Source: Dyadobacter sp. CY323 (GTDB lineage Bacteria; Bacteroidota; Bacteroidia; Cytophagales; Spirosomataceae). Taken from it: a stretch of DNA of 64,000 nucleotides. Position 1 is the stretch's first letter. Each line of letters opens with the position of its first letter. A model generated the notes under the pieces. It had not been told where the DNA came from. It searched no databases and saw only the letters and a program-made list of their open reading frames with translations. A program made the translations under genes and the position numbers. Shown here piece by piece: positions 47,401 through 56,782 of the stretch. Location of the stretch: contig NZ_JAJUXH010000005.1 in NCBI RefSeq assembly GCF_021390245.1, positions 186,001 to 250,000 on the forward strand, written 5' to 3'.

Positions 47401-47960
47401 GGGAGATTACTTCTGCGGACATAGGCATTATAGGCAATAATCAGCCCGATTTCACATTTGGGATGACCAACAATTTTTCCTACAAAGCATTCAACCTGAA
47501 TATTTTGGTAGACGGGGCCGAGGGTTTTTACACACTGAATGGAGCGAGGAGAAACATTACCGCCGTAACGGGAAGTTACAGTCGCAGGGATGTCCTGAAC
47601 CGCTGGCAGTCGCCTGAAAATCCTGGCGACGGAAAAACGCCAAGGGCCAATACGAACCCTACCGGCGGCAACAACAACAATATTTCCACCATGCTCGTGG
47701 AAGATGCATCGTTTCTGCGGATCCGCAACCTGAATTTGAGGTATGCACTGCCGTCGACACTGTTCAATAAGGTGATCCAGGGTATATCGGTTTACGCAAG
47801 CGTTCAGAACGCTTTTACATTTACCAAATACATGGGCTACAATCCCGAGCAAAACTCGCAGGGCAGCAATGAGGCAACCACCAATTTAAATCCCGGCATC
47901 GACTTCAATGCGTATCCTCTGGCTCGCACCTACACGCTCGGCCTAAACTTATCCTTCTAA
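44454..47960 (+). CDS. SusC/RagA TonB-linked transporter with STN domain (second locus)
   Basis: The 1,168-aa protein has a signal peptide (to about 27), STN domain (about 45-118), carboxypeptidase-like domain (IRGKVTSEDGLGLPGVTI), plug with NEIVVVGYGTQQKTEV and barrel ending TLGLNLSF. STN plus adjacent FecR and ECF genes indicate substrate-induced expression. Downstream enzymes (nitrilase family, DUF1611, epimerase) point to an amide- or amino-acid-containing ligand such as peptidoglycan fragments rather than a glycan (inference). Confidence 0.95.
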   Translation: MNLFIRPKRLMWFLVPLLIGTSQSFSQELYSLLLKADHPISRTSDQAKSLKDFLNQVEKKLRIQFNYNSNIVRNKTIVMDASSIQQGNLLDKLNGALKQQGLIVEKLGEGKYVINSYQNPYPSETPEKGNSKASTTEQKSAVETTIRGKVTSEDGLGLPGVTILEKTSKNGTVTDADGNYSIVLPETLPNPALVFSYIGYIIQEVSVGNQTTIHVTLRPDIKTLNEIVVVGYGTQQKTEVTASIATISRQSIENQPLTGLDQAMAGQAAGIQVAQRSASPGGGVTVRVRGSGSIGAGNEPLYVVDGIPIEGSFSRDLNPLASINPNDIESIQVLKDASSAAIYGSRGANGVVLITTKRGKAGKPRIQFETYYGIQEVAKKVDLLNAREYAEYNTEARNNAWVDQGGKATDPNEVRVDRYKVPEMFANPSQLGKGTDWQDAIFRTAPVQNCQVSISGGNENTQYLVSANYFDQEGIVINSGFKRYSFRINLDTKLSERLKMGVNLSPTFSKSKIVQAEGQFWNNGMIASALSLPPTIPVYNADGTYAVTTTPSPYNIGAIENPVSVANRWKNNQTRFRVLGTVFAEYKLAESLTFKTSLGGDYNDSEQSMFYPSTVSREGVTAPVVPAAEAYFQRNYNWLNENLLTFNKVMDGKHSINALVGFTSQKANLKNASLTATNFPNDLVPTLNAGQITGGGTGISEWSLLSLLGRVNYSYQNKYLLTATIRRDGSSRFGASKKWGTFPSASVGWNVHEEQFMGSLKAVSNLKLRASYGLAGNNTIGNYGHIASLGNAKYVFGSGAAAAVNGLLPTSISNENLGWEMMRQADLGLDLGLLSNRLSLTVDYYNKITEDLLLSVPVPASTGFATAIQNIGKIKNWGWEFSLGTKNLVNALKWSTDFNISFNRNKVLALGPEGNPIISRSPAFTPSTHITQIGAPMGSFYGYQVVGVYRDQADLDSSPSIKGAGTAASRPGDLKFKDMNGDGEITSADIGIIGNNQPDFTFGMTNNFSYKAFNLNILVDGAEGFYTLNGARRNITAVTGSYSRRDVLNRWQSPENPGDGKTPRANTNPTGGNNNNISTMLVEDASFLRIRNLNLRYALPSTLFNKVIQGISVYASVQNAFTFTKYMGYNPEQNSQGSNEATTNLNPGIDFNAYPLARTYTLGLNLSF

Positions 47961-47984
47961 AAGACCACGGTAAAATCAGTTATC

Positions 47985-49430
47985 ATGAAAAAAACAATAC
48001 TTGCCACGTGCATTGGATGTTTATCCATTCTGTCCTGCCGGAACGACTTCCTGAACCTGGCCCCGATCAGTTCGGTGAACACGCAGAATTTTTATAAAAC
48101 CGCCGGGGATATCGAACTGGCTGTCAATGCAGCATATAGCACTCTTCAGCTTGCGGGTCAGTTCTCTCAGGGATATTGGGTAGTAGGCGAAACCAGGTCC
48201 GACAATACGTTCAATTTTGAAGACGGCGGCAATAACGATCACGTAGACCTGGACCTGTTCCGGATGGCTTCTTCCAACAGCATCCTGAGTTTGATCTGGG
48301 TAGACTATTACCGCGGGATTATGGCATGCAATGTTGTTCTCGAACGTATCAACGGCGTTACCATGGAGAATGCGCTGAAAGAACGTTACATCGGAGAGGT
48401 CAGTTTCCTGCGGGCTTTGATGTACTTCAATCTGGTGCGGATCTTCGGCGACGTCCCGCTGGTCCTGACCGAAACCAAATCGGTGGAAGAAGGATATAGC
48501 CAGGGCAGGATCGCAGCGAACGAGGTGTATTCACAGATTATACAGGATCTGCAAAGCGCGGAAAACAAGTTGCCGAAAACGTACTCAGGTGCGCTAGTCG
48601 GCCGCGCCACCAGCGGCGCGGCGAAGGCCGTGCTGGGGAAAGTCTATCTGACGAAAAAAGAGTATGCGGCGGCACAGGCAAAGTTAAAAGAGGTAATAGA
48701 CCAGGGAACATACAGCCTGCTCACCGATTACGCCGCATTATGGAACCCGGCCAACAAAAACAATGCAGAATCGGTTTTTGAAATACAATTTAAAAAGGGC
48801 ACAACCGGCACGTCCAGTGCATTTCTAAGCTGGTTCGCCCCCCGGAATTCAGGCAATTCGGTCACCATCAATGGTTTCGCATATGGCCGGAACCTTCCGA
48901 CAGAAGATCTCGCGAAAGCTTATGAGGCAAACGATCTGAGAAAAAAGAGCTCGCTGGCGGAAGGCTACACGAACAGTTCCAATGTTTTTGTAAAAGATAA
49001 ATACACGCTAAAATTCAATGACCAGCCATTTACAGCCAATAATTATGACAACAACTGGCCCTACCTGCGCTATGCCGACGTGTTGCTGATGTACGCAGAA
49101 GCAACCAACGAAGTAAATGGAGGCCCGAACCAACTGGCCTATGACCAGATCAATGCAGTCAGGAAACGGGCCGGATTGAACCCGCTGCCCGCCAACCTGA
49201 ACAAGAATACTTTCGCCCTCGCGCTCGAACACGAAAGGCAGGTTGAGCTTGCATTTGAGGGACACCGCTGGTTTGATCTGGTACGTACAGGCCGGGCGCT
49301 GGAAGTGATGAATGCGCACTTCAAAGGTTCAGTCGTATTGCAGTCGTTTCAGCTGCTTTATCCCATTCCACAAAGTCAGATCGACATTAACCCTGATCTC
49401 ATCAGACAAAATCCGGGGCATGTCTTGTAA
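47985..49430 (+). CDS. SusD/RagB-family lipoprotein (second locus)
   Basis: The 481-aa lipoprotein (Cys18 in LSC) has NDFLNLAPISSVN at the start and VELAFEGHRWFDLVRTG and YPIPQSQIDIN near the end. The gene starts 24 bases after SusC. It is one of the shorter SusD forms here, which may fit a small ligand. Confidence 0.93.
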   Translation: MKKTILATCIGCLSILSCRNDFLNLAPISSVNTQNFYKTAGDIELAVNAAYSTLQLAGQFSQGYWVVGETRSDNTFNFEDGGNNDHVDLDLFRMASSNSILSLIWVDYYRGIMACNVVLERINGVTMENALKERYIGEVSFLRALMYFNLVRIFGDVPLVLTETKSVEEGYSQGRIAANEVYSQIIQDLQSAENKLPKTYSGALVGRATSGAAKAVLGKVYLTKKEYAAAQAKLKEVIDQGTYSLLTDYAALWNPANKNNAESVFEIQFKKGTTGTSSAFLSWFAPRNSGNSVTINGFAYGRNLPTEDLAKAYEANDLRKKSSLAEGYTNSSNVFVKDKYTLKFNDQPFTANNYDNNWPYLRYADVLLMYAEATNEVNGGPNQLAYDQINAVRKRAGLNPLPANLNKNTFALALEHERQVELAFEGHRWFDLVRTGRALEVMNAHFKGSVVLQSFQLLYPIPQSQIDINPDLIRQNPGHVL

Positions 49431-49475
49431 ATCATTCATTTACCACATTCAAAGCAGATTTAAATGATCGACCAT

Positions 49476-50531
49476 ATGAAAAATTCAAACCGGCGCAGTT
49501 TTGTAAAAAACCTGGGTATTGGAAGCCTGGCAGCCATTGGCGCTACGTCAGCCACTACTGCCGCAAATCCCGCCACAGCCTCCGCTGCGGCTGCCAATGC
49601 GATTCCTGCTTCTTCCGGCAGGAAGATCTGGGTAGCGACCATGACCATGCACAAAATGGACGGGAATACCTGTGAAGAGATCGTTCAGGCAGCAGTTAAA
49701 CAAATGCAAAAAGCGCTTCCCTACAAGCCGGACATCATTTGCCTCCCCGAAGCCTTTCACATACTGGCCATCCGGGGCAAGCGGCCGTCCGTCACCGAAA
49801 CAGCGGAAAATGGCAGCGGCAACCTGACGCGTCCCTTTCAGGAATTTGCAAGAAAAAACAACTGCTATGCGATTGTTCCCTTGTATTCAAAGGAGGGAAA
49901 CCGCTATCACAATACGGCTTTTCTCATCGACCGTCGCGGTGAAATTGTTGGTAAGTATCATAAGATCAGAACTACGACGGGTGAAATGAAAAACGGGATA
50001 TCGCCCGGCCCCCTGGACCCGCCGGTTTTCAAAACTGATTTCGGGACGATCGGGATACAAACCTGCTTCGATATCGAATGGCTCGACGGGTGGCGCCGCC
50101 TGCGTGAAAAAGGCGCCGAACTGGTATTCTGGCCGTCGGCATTTGCGGGTGGAAAACTGGTTAATACCATGGCATGGCTGAATAAATTTGCCGTCGTTTC
50201 GAGTACCGCGAAAGATACTGCCAAGATCTGTGACATTACCGGAGAAGAGCTGGCTGCCAGCGGTTTGTACGATTCATGGGGGGTGTGCGCCGAGTTGAAC
50301 CTCGAAAAAGCATTTCTTCATTCTTATCCTTATTACGAGCAGTTCCCAGCGATTCAGGCGAAGTACGGTCAGAAGGTCCGGATAAGGACTTTGCATGAAG
50401 AGGAATTTTCGATCATTGAAAGTCTGTCGCCCGATGTGAAAGTGGCTGATATCATGAAAGAGTTTAACCTCAAAACACATGAAGAACACCTGCATATAGC
50501 CGAAATACAACAAAGACAACACTGGATGTAG
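49476..50531 (+). CDS. Tat-exported nitrilase-superfamily amidohydrolase
   Basis: The protein is 351 aa from ATG 49476 (MKNSNRRSFVKNLG); ATG 49464 adds four residues. The twin-arginine signal ends in an Ala-rich stretch (to about 47), so the enzyme acts in the periplasm. The Glu-Lys-Cys triad is visible as E92 (CLPEAFH), K163 (KYHKIR) and C197 (IQTCFDIEW). The superfamily hydrolyses amides, N-carbamoyl groups or nitriles. In this operon it may remove an amide from a D-glutamate-type compound before import, which is inference. It ends 31 bases before the DUF1611 gene. Confidence 0.85.
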   Translation: MKNSNRRSFVKNLGIGSLAAIGATSATTAANPATASAAAANAIPASSGRKIWVATMTMHKMDGNTCEEIVQAAVKQMQKALPYKPDIICLPEAFHILAIRGKRPSVTETAENGSGNLTRPFQEFARKNNCYAIVPLYSKEGNRYHNTAFLIDRRGEIVGKYHKIRTTTGEMKNGISPGPLDPPVFKTDFGTIGIQTCFDIEWLDGWRRLREKGAELVFWPSAFAGGKLVNTMAWLNKFAVVSSTAKDTAKICDITGEELAASGLYDSWGVCAELNLEKAFLHSYPYYEQFPAIQAKYGQKVRIRTLHEEEFSIIESLSPDVKVADIMKEFNLKTHEEHLHIAEIQQRQHWM

Positions 50532-50562
50532 CCTAAGCTGCTACTGGACTAATCACCTTCTT

Positions 50563-51639
50563 ATGCTTAAAAGTGCGATCATTTTCACGGATGGAATATT
50601 AAACCATCCTAATGCAAAAACGGCCCACGGGCTTATCCGGCGAAGTAAGCGGTACGAGATCATCGGTGTGATCGATCCGAAGTTCAATGGCCTGGATGCA
50701 GGCGAAGTACTGGATCGGATTCCCAGGAATATTCCCGTTTACGCGTCAGTAAAAGATTTTCAGGAGCAGTCTACCCGCAAAGCGGATTTCGGGATTGTCG
50801 GCATCGCCCTGCCAGGCGGAAAGATGCCGGAAAGTCTAAAAAACGAACTATCACAAGCCATTATAGCCGGCATATCCATTGTTTCCGGACTGCATGACTT
50901 TCTCTCTGAACACGACGAATTCAGAAAACTGGCCGGCGAGCACAACGTTGAGCTGATCGATATCCGAAAGCCCCGCCCGAAGAAGGAATTAAAGTTCTGG
51001 ACCGGTGAGATCCGCCATGTAAAAGCGCCGGTGATAGCGATCCTGGGTACCGACTGTGCTCTTGGAAAAAGAACCACCACATCACTTCTGACGCAGGAAC
51101 TGACCAACGCGCACATCCATGCGCAAATGATCTTTACCGGGCAAACCGGCTGGCTGCAAGGGTACGAATATGGTTTTATTCTCGACTCCACCTACAACGA
51201 TTTCATTTCCGGCGAATTGGAAAATGCCGTGGTAAACTGCTACCGCGAAACTTCTCCGGACGTGATCATTCTGGAGGGACAATCCGCATTATGCAATCCC
51301 AGCGGGCCTTGCGGCGCGGAATATTTGCTCTCGGCAGGTGCGAAGGCTGTGATTTTACAGCATGCACCCGGGCGTACCTATTACAACGGACATGAAAAAA
51401 CCGGAATAAAAATATCGCTGGAAAGGGAAATTGCCCTCATCAGGCTTTATGGCAGCGAGGTGCTGGCAATAAGCCTCAACACATCCGGCCTGGAAAAGGA
51501 AGAAATTGAACGATACCGACAAGCGTATCGCGAGAAATTCGGCATACCGGTTGTGCTGCCGTTACAGGAGATCGGGGCACTCAGTACTATCGTTAAACGA
51601 TACATTCAAAGCCAGAAACAGGCAATCCCTGCCATTTGA
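50563..51639 (+). CDS. DUF1611 family protein (DgcN-like, possible D-glutamate N-acetyltransferase)
   Basis: The 358-aa cytosolic protein has an N-terminal Rossmann-like domain (about 1-145) and a C-terminal P-loop-like domain with GTDCALGKRT (162-171), the DUF1611 layout. Family members named DgcN in marine bacteria and archaea acetylate D-glutamate in a pathway whose next enzyme, DgcA, is an enolase-superfamily racemase. The next gene here is an enolase-superfamily enzyme overlapping by 4 bases, which matches that pairing. Function by analogy only; DUF1611 proteins also occur beside muropeptide epimerases. Confidence 0.75.
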   Translation: MLKSAIIFTDGILNHPNAKTAHGLIRRSKRYEIIGVIDPKFNGLDAGEVLDRIPRNIPVYASVKDFQEQSTRKADFGIVGIALPGGKMPESLKNELSQAIIAGISIVSGLHDFLSEHDEFRKLAGEHNVELIDIRKPRPKKELKFWTGEIRHVKAPVIAILGTDCALGKRTTTSLLTQELTNAHIHAQMIFTGQTGWLQGYEYGFILDSTYNDFISGELENAVVNCYRETSPDVIILEGQSALCNPSGPCGAEYLLSAGAKAVILQHAPGRTYYNGHEKTGIKISLEREIALIRLYGSEVLAISLNTSGLEKEEIERYRQAYREKFGIPVVLPLQEIGALSTIVKRYIQSQKQAIPAI

Positions 51640-52721
51640 TTTCACCTATTTTGAAAATAAAATACATTTCGCTCAGCGTCGAGGACTTGCAGCTGAGCCG
51701 GCCTTATACCATTGCTTTCAAGACAATCAGTTCCGTTGAAAATGGGATACTCCGGATCCATTCTGAGGATGGACGTACCGGCCACGGTGCTTTCAACCCG
51801 ATTTTCGAAGTAGTGGGAGAAACGCTCACGCAGGCAGTTGCGCTTTTCCGGACGGACGAGGCAGAGTTTCTCGCAGGCCGTGATATCCGCGAGCTAAATC
51901 AGCTCTGTGATGAGGTGCAGCAAAAATACAGGCAAAGCCCCGCGTTACGGACCGCATTTGAAATTGCATTGTATGATCTGTTTTGTCAAAACCTGCAGGT
52001 GCCGCTGGTCCGTTTTCTGGGACGCAAGATCCAATCGATGCCAACTTCGGTAACCATTGGAATTCTGGGCGTAGAACAAACGCTGGAAGAAGCCCGGGAA
52101 TACATTGCGCGGAAGTTCAGGATACTAAAAGTGAAACTCGGAAAAAGCATTGACGAGGACATTGAGCGCATGCTGAGGTTACATGAACTTTGCAAAGACG
52201 ATGTCGCGCTCATAGTGGATGCGAACCAGGGATACGACAGAGCAGAACTTCTCCGCTTTAAAAACCTCACTGCCAAATGCAACATACGATTGATCGAACA
52301 GCCTGTGAAAGCCGGAAATGAGCATTTGCTGGCAGGATTACCAGATGACTTACGGGAAAAACTAGTCGCCGACGAATCTCTGCTGTCCGTTAAAGACGCC
52401 TCTGCATTATCAGCAACTCCTCTCCTGTTTGGCTACTTTAACATCAAACTAATGAAATGCGGAGGTATTACCGAAGCCCTGAAAATCGCATCTGTTGCGG
52501 AATCGAGCGGGATTCGCCTGATGTGGGGCTGCAACGATGAAAGCAAGATCAGTATTACGGCTGCGCTGCATGTTGCATTTGCCTGTGCAAATACGGGCTA
52601 TATTGATCTGGATGGCAGCCTGGACCTTAAAAAAGATGTGGTGGGGGGCGGTTTCGAGCTGAAAGATGGTTGGATGACAATCAGCGACAAACCGGGACTC
52701 GGACTGGAAACAATGGAATAG
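51636..52721 (+). CDS. Enolase-superfamily epimerase/racemase (dipeptide epimerase or DgcA-like)
   Basis: The protein is 361 aa from TTG 51636, overlapping the previous stop (TTGA). A second TTG at 51651 is possible. Catalytic residues: K165/K167 (LKVKLG), metal ligands D195 (VDANQGY), E221 (LIEQP) and D246 (VADES), K271 (IKLMK), and a DxD near the end (D324/D326, YIDLDG) typical of Ala-Glu dipeptide epimerases. It would invert the alpha-carbon of L-Ala-D/L-Glu or N-acetyl-D-glutamate. The overlap with the DUF1611 gene indicates tight coupling. Unlike the enolase at 32833-34206 it has no export signal. Confidence 0.85.
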   Translation: MISPILKIKYISLSVEDLQLSRPYTIAFKTISSVENGILRIHSEDGRTGHGAFNPIFEVVGETLTQAVALFRTDEAEFLAGRDIRELNQLCDEVQQKYRQSPALRTAFEIALYDLFCQNLQVPLVRFLGRKIQSMPTSVTIGILGVEQTLEEAREYIARKFRILKVKLGKSIDEDIERMLRLHELCKDDVALIVDANQGYDRAELLRFKNLTAKCNIRLIEQPVKAGNEHLLAGLPDDLREKLVADESLLSVKDASALSATPLLFGYFNIKLMKCGGITEALKIASVAESSGIRLMWGCNDESKISITAALHVAFACANTGYIDLDGSLDLKKDVVGGGFELKDGWMTISDKPGLGLETME

Positions 52722-52766
52722 AATGTGGTAAGCGAAATATGCGAAAAAGGTGTGATCTGCATACCT

Positions 52767-55700
52767 TCAGGCATGCACGCCGTGGATCTTCTCAAAGGCT
52801 TTTTTCAGAACTTCCTTGATCACTTCCAGCTTCATTGGTTTGGCCATATAATCGTCCATCCCGATGCTCAGACACGTATTCCGGTCTTCATTCATGGCGT
52901 TGGCGGTTAATGCTACAATGTACGGCCGGGTGGCATGTTCCTTCCGGATGATCTTCGTTGTTTCCAGACCATCCATTTCCGGCATTTGAACGTCCATCAA
53001 TACCACATCGTACTGACTCCTGCGAAGCATTTCCAGCACCTGCAAGCCATTGTTGGCGATCGGGGCCTCGTAACCCAGCTTTTTGAGCACATAGTCAATA
53101 AACTTCTGGTTCACCAGGTTGTCTTCCGCTACTAAAATGCGAAGGGGGTACTGACCTGAAAAATCAGGACCCAGTACTTTATCATCCGGAGAATCGGCCG
53201 GAATATTTCGCCGGTCCGGAACCCGATCCGTGTAGCCTGTCGTAATGTGGAAATGGAATGCAGATCCTTTCCCATATTCACTTTCGGCCCTGATCCCGCC
53301 ACCCATTAACCTTACTAATCTCTCGCAAATGGCCAGTCCCAGCCCCGTACCGCCATATTTGCGGTTAATGGACGAATCCACCTGCGAAAATGCCTTGAAC
53401 AGATTGGTCAGATTATCCTCCTTAATCCCAATGCCCGTATCTCTCACGGTGAACCCAACGCCGATCTCGCCGTACCTGGGTTCCGCCGATTTGTAGACCC
53501 GCACCGAAATCTCCCCGCTGTCTGTGAATTTGAGCGCATTGTTGATCAGGTTCGTCAGCACCTGTTTCAGTCTCGAACTGTCCCCGACCAGGAAATGCGG
53601 CAAAGCCGGGTCGATGTGATGAACGAGCCTGATATGCTGCCTGGAAGCCTGCAAAGCAAAAAGGTCCATGATCTCCTCCATGGCAAGCCGCAGCTCGAAC
53701 TCGTGTGCTTCAAGGTCGATTTTACCGGATTCTATTTTTGAAAAATCAAGAATGTCGTTGATCACATTAACCAGCGTTTCGCCGCAGGCTGCAATGGTTT
53801 TTGTATAATCCTGCTGCTCCTCCGTTAACTGGGTTTCCGCAAGCAGCGCCGTCATACCGATCACGCCGTTCATCGGCGTCCTGATCTCGTGGCTCATGGT
53901 TGCGAGGAAAATGCTTTTGGCCTGGTTGGCACGCTCAGCTTCATCCCGGGCAATCTGTGCCTGCTCATGCTGCTCGTAGAGTTCTTCAGCCTGCACCCGA
54001 AGTTCTTCGGATTGTGACTGCAATTCTTCATTCAAAGCCTGCAAATGTTCCGATTGCGCATGAAGTTCTTCCGTCTGCTTTTGAATGAAGCTCGTGCGTT
54101 CTTCCACAAGTCTTTCAAGTTTGGCTTTTTGTCTGACAATGGCGGCGACCCGGTAATTATAAATGAGATAAATAATCGCGGCAGCGGCGGCGAGCGCCAA
54201 TATCCGGAACCACCATGTTGCCCAAAAAGGCGGTTCTACGATAATGGAAAGACTTTGCTGCCCCATAACCCATTCGCCTGCGATGTTTTGCGCCTTCACT
54301 TTGAATGTATATTGTCCGGGGGGAAGATTGGTGTAAACCGCCGTATTTTTATTTCCCACATCATTCCACTCCTGATCAAAACCTTCCAGAATGTACGCGT
54401 AGTTTTTTCTAGATGAAGTAAAATCCAGCGCCGCATAGTCCAGCGCCACAAACGACTGGCCGTACGACAGGGTTACCTCCTTCGCATCTGAAATATTGCC
54501 GGGCAAAACAGGTGTAAAATCCTCTGCCGCGAACGACCGCACTCCCCGGTTGAAAATCTTGAAATTGGTGATTACGATCGGATAAGTCGCATTGCCCTGC
54601 TTGATCTCACGTGGATTGAGCCGGTTGAACCCATTAACACCTCCAAAATAAAGATTCCCAGCTCGATCCTTGAATGCCGCTTTTTGCTTGAACTCCCTAC
54701 CCTGCAACCCATATTCCAACGAATAGTTCTGAAATTTTTCAAGCCTGGAATCAAATTGTGAAAGTCCGTCACCGGTACTGATCCAGAGCCTCCCCAGGTC
54801 ATCCTCGACACTAGCCAGAGTTACATTGTTGACTAGTCCGTTTTCGGTCGTGTATCTTTTAAATTTCGCCGTGCCCGGGTCAAATCTTACCAGTCCTTTT
54901 GAGGTGGAAACCCATAAAATGCCGTTTTTATCCTCCATAATGTGATTGATCGCACCATTGGAAGCGCGCCCGGGATCGGTGATACGGAATCTCGTAAATG
55001 TGTCCGTAACCGGATTATAGCGGTTGAGCTGCCCCTCGTCGGTCCCGAGCCATACATTCCCTTTGCGGTCCGCCAGCAGGCAGTTTACAGTGTTATCGGA
55101 AAGGGTTTTAGGATCAGTAGGTTCGCTCAGGTAATGTTTAAAAATCCCCGTTTTGGGATCATACACATCGATTCCTTCTCCATAGGTGCTCAGCCAGAGC
55201 TTGCCGTCTGTTGTCTTTATAATGGCATATATGTTGTCGGTATACAGGCTGTTGGCGATGCCCGGCTTCTTTTTAAGCAACGTGGACCTTCCTGTTTTTG
55301 GATCAAAAAGGCTGAGCCCGTCACCCCATGTACCGATCCAGAGCTTTTGGTCGATGGCGGGTACAATGGCCAGCACAAAATTGCCGGATATCCCTGCCCC
55401 CGGACCTTGCTGCTTGTATGCGGTAAATTCCTGTGTTTTTTTGTCCAGAAGATTCAGCCCGCCGCCATCGGTGCCGATCCATATATTCTGGTCCGCATCT
55501 TCATGAAACGCGATTACGAAATTGTTGGAAAGACTGTTTTTTGACGAATTGTGCCGAAAATGCGCAAAGCTGTTGTTACTGTTATAAATGCTGACGCCGC
55601 CGCTGTAAACGCCGAGCCAGATATTGTTTTGGCGGTCCCTGTAAATGCAGTCCACCGAATTCCCCGCCACGCTGCTGAGATCTATTTCGTCGTGCTTGTG

Positions 55701-56642
55701 TGACGTGAATGTCCACGTTGTTGTGTCCAGGATGTTCAGACCGCCGTTTTCAGTCCCCACCCAAATTTCACCCTGGCTCTCGTTGATGCTGGTGATACTG
55801 TTGTTGGATAAACTTAACGGATCGTTTGCATCCTGTTGAAATCGCCGGAATGTTCCGGTTTCGGGCTCGAACAGATTCAGGCCTTTGCCAAACGTCCCGA
55901 CCCAGATGCGGTTTTTAGAATCCTGAAAAAGAGCGCGTACATCATCCCCGGAAAGCGAGGCCCCCATTTTACTATCATGCACAAACCGTTTGAAAGACCC
56001 GGTTTTGCGGTCGAGCAGATTCAAACCGGTGGAAGTACCTGCCCAGATATTGTTCTGCCTGTCGCAGAAAACCGTATTTACATTGTCCCCACTGAGGCTG
56101 TTGGGTTTGGTGGGATCAAACTTGTAATGTACCGAGACAATGCCATTCGCGGGATCAAACAGGTCGAGACCGCCGGTCGTGGCGATCCACAATTTCCCTT
56201 CCTGATCGAAAGTGATCTTATTCAGGAAATCACCGGAGATCGTTTCCGGGTTTTTCAGGTCCGTGAGATAAGATTTGAACTGTTTTCCGTTGCGGTCGAG
56301 TACGTTCAGCCCGCCTCCGCTGGTCGCAATCCAGATATTTCCCGCTTTATCTTCGGCGAGGCAGGTTACAAAATCACTGCTGATGCTGCTTTTGTCCTGA
56401 TCGTCATTTTTAAAAATTTTAAATTCATGCCCGTCATACCGGTTCAATCCCCCGTTCGTCCCGATCCAGATGAAGCCTTTGCTATCCTGAAATACACAAT
56501 TGACATTATTATTGATGAGGCCGTTTTCCGCAGAAATATGTCGGAAATGAATCGGGTTATGCTGAGAAAATGCCTTTAATACCGTGAGCTGCATTAAAAA
56601 CGCACACAACATATACTGGAAATACAGCTTCATACGATCCAA
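52767..56642 (-). CDS. Hybrid two-component sensor kinase (propeller-Y_Y_Y-kinase-receiver)
   Basis: The 1,291-aa protein has a signal/anchor (about 8-26), two seven-bladed propeller-type sets of reg_prop repeats (NIWIGT/LWIST-like motifs, about 30-690), a Y_Y_Y domain (about 730-800), a membrane helix (about 812-834) and a coiled coil (850-905). HisKA His918 ([12 protein letters not shown]), HATPase and a receiver with Asp1217 ([11 protein letters not shown]) follow. It ends right after the receiver, so the AraC-type DNA-binding domain of classical PUL hybrid sensors is absent and a separate output protein must exist. It is convergent with the epimerase gene. Confidence 0.92.
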   Translation of the reverse strand: MDRMKLYFQYMLCAFLMQLTVLKAFSQHNPIHFRHISAENGLINNNVNCVFQDSKGFIWIGTNGGLNRYDGHEFKIFKNDDQDKSSISSDFVTCLAEDKAGNIWIATSGGGLNVLDRNGKQFKSYLTDLKNPETISGDFLNKITFDQEGKLWIATTGGLDLFDPANGIVSVHYKFDPTKPNSLSGDNVNTVFCDRQNNIWAGTSTGLNLLDRKTGSFKRFVHDSKMGASLSGDDVRALFQDSKNRIWVGTFGKGLNLFEPETGTFRRFQQDANDPLSLSNNSITSINESQGEIWVGTENGGLNILDTTTWTFTSHKHDEIDLSSVAGNSVDCIYRDRQNNIWLGVYSGGVSIYNSNNSFAHFRHNSSKNSLSNNFVIAFHEDADQNIWIGTDGGGLNLLDKKTQEFTAYKQQGPGAGISGNFVLAIVPAIDQKLWIGTWGDGLSLFDPKTGRSTLLKKKPGIANSLYTDNIYAIIKTTDGKLWLSTYGEGIDVYDPKTGIFKHYLSEPTDPKTLSDNTVNCLLADRKGNVWLGTDEGQLNRYNPVTDTFTRFRITDPGRASNGAINHIMEDKNGILWVSTSKGLVRFDPGTAKFKRYTTENGLVNNVTLASVEDDLGRLWISTGDGLSQFDSRLEKFQNYSLEYGLQGREFKQKAAFKDRAGNLYFGGVNGFNRLNPREIKQGNATYPIVITNFKIFNRGVRSFAAEDFTPVLPGNISDAKEVTLSYGQSFVALDYAALDFTSSRKNYAYILEGFDQEWNDVGNKNTAVYTNLPPGQYTFKVKAQNIAGEWVMGQQSLSIIVEPPFWATWWFRILALAAAAAIIYLIYNYRVAAIVRQKAKLERLVEERTSFIQKQTEELHAQSEHLQALNEELQSQSEELRVQAEELYEQHEQAQIARDEAERANQAKSIFLATMSHEIRTPMNGVIGMTALLAETQLTEEQQDYTKTIAACGETLVNVINDILDFSKIESGKIDLEAHEFELRLAMEEIMDLFALQASRQHIRLVHHIDPALPHFLVGDSSRLKQVLTNLINNALKFTDSGEISVRVYKSAEPRYGEIGVGFTVRDTGIGIKEDNLTNLFKAFSQVDSSINRKYGGTGLGLAICERLVRLMGGGIRAESEYGKGSAFHFHITTGYTDRVPDRRNIPADSPDDKVLGPDFSGQYPLRILVAEDNLVNQKFIDYVLKKLGYEAPIANNGLQVLEMLRRSQYDVVLMDVQMPEMDGLETTKIIRKEHATRPYIVALTANAMNEDRNTCLSIGMDDYMAKPMKLEVIKEVLKKAFEKIHGVHA

Positions 56643-56782
56643 AAGGAGGTGTAATATTACTTCATGAATATTTGTAGTAATATACAGCTATATTGGAAAA
56701 ATCCGCGCATCGCCCGGATAATCGCCTGCGCTAACTTGCTGACTCGGGACGCATTAAACCTTACTGTTGAATCTGTAAAACT

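Noticed and set aside
55836-56579. A 247-codon plus-strand frame opposite the hybrid sensor
   Set aside because: It is antisense to regular propeller repeats, which produce periodic open frames.
56643-56782. Terminator after the rhodanese gene
   Set aside because: A small TGTAAA/TTTACA palindrome is present but has a two-base loop and no T-tract in the right place.
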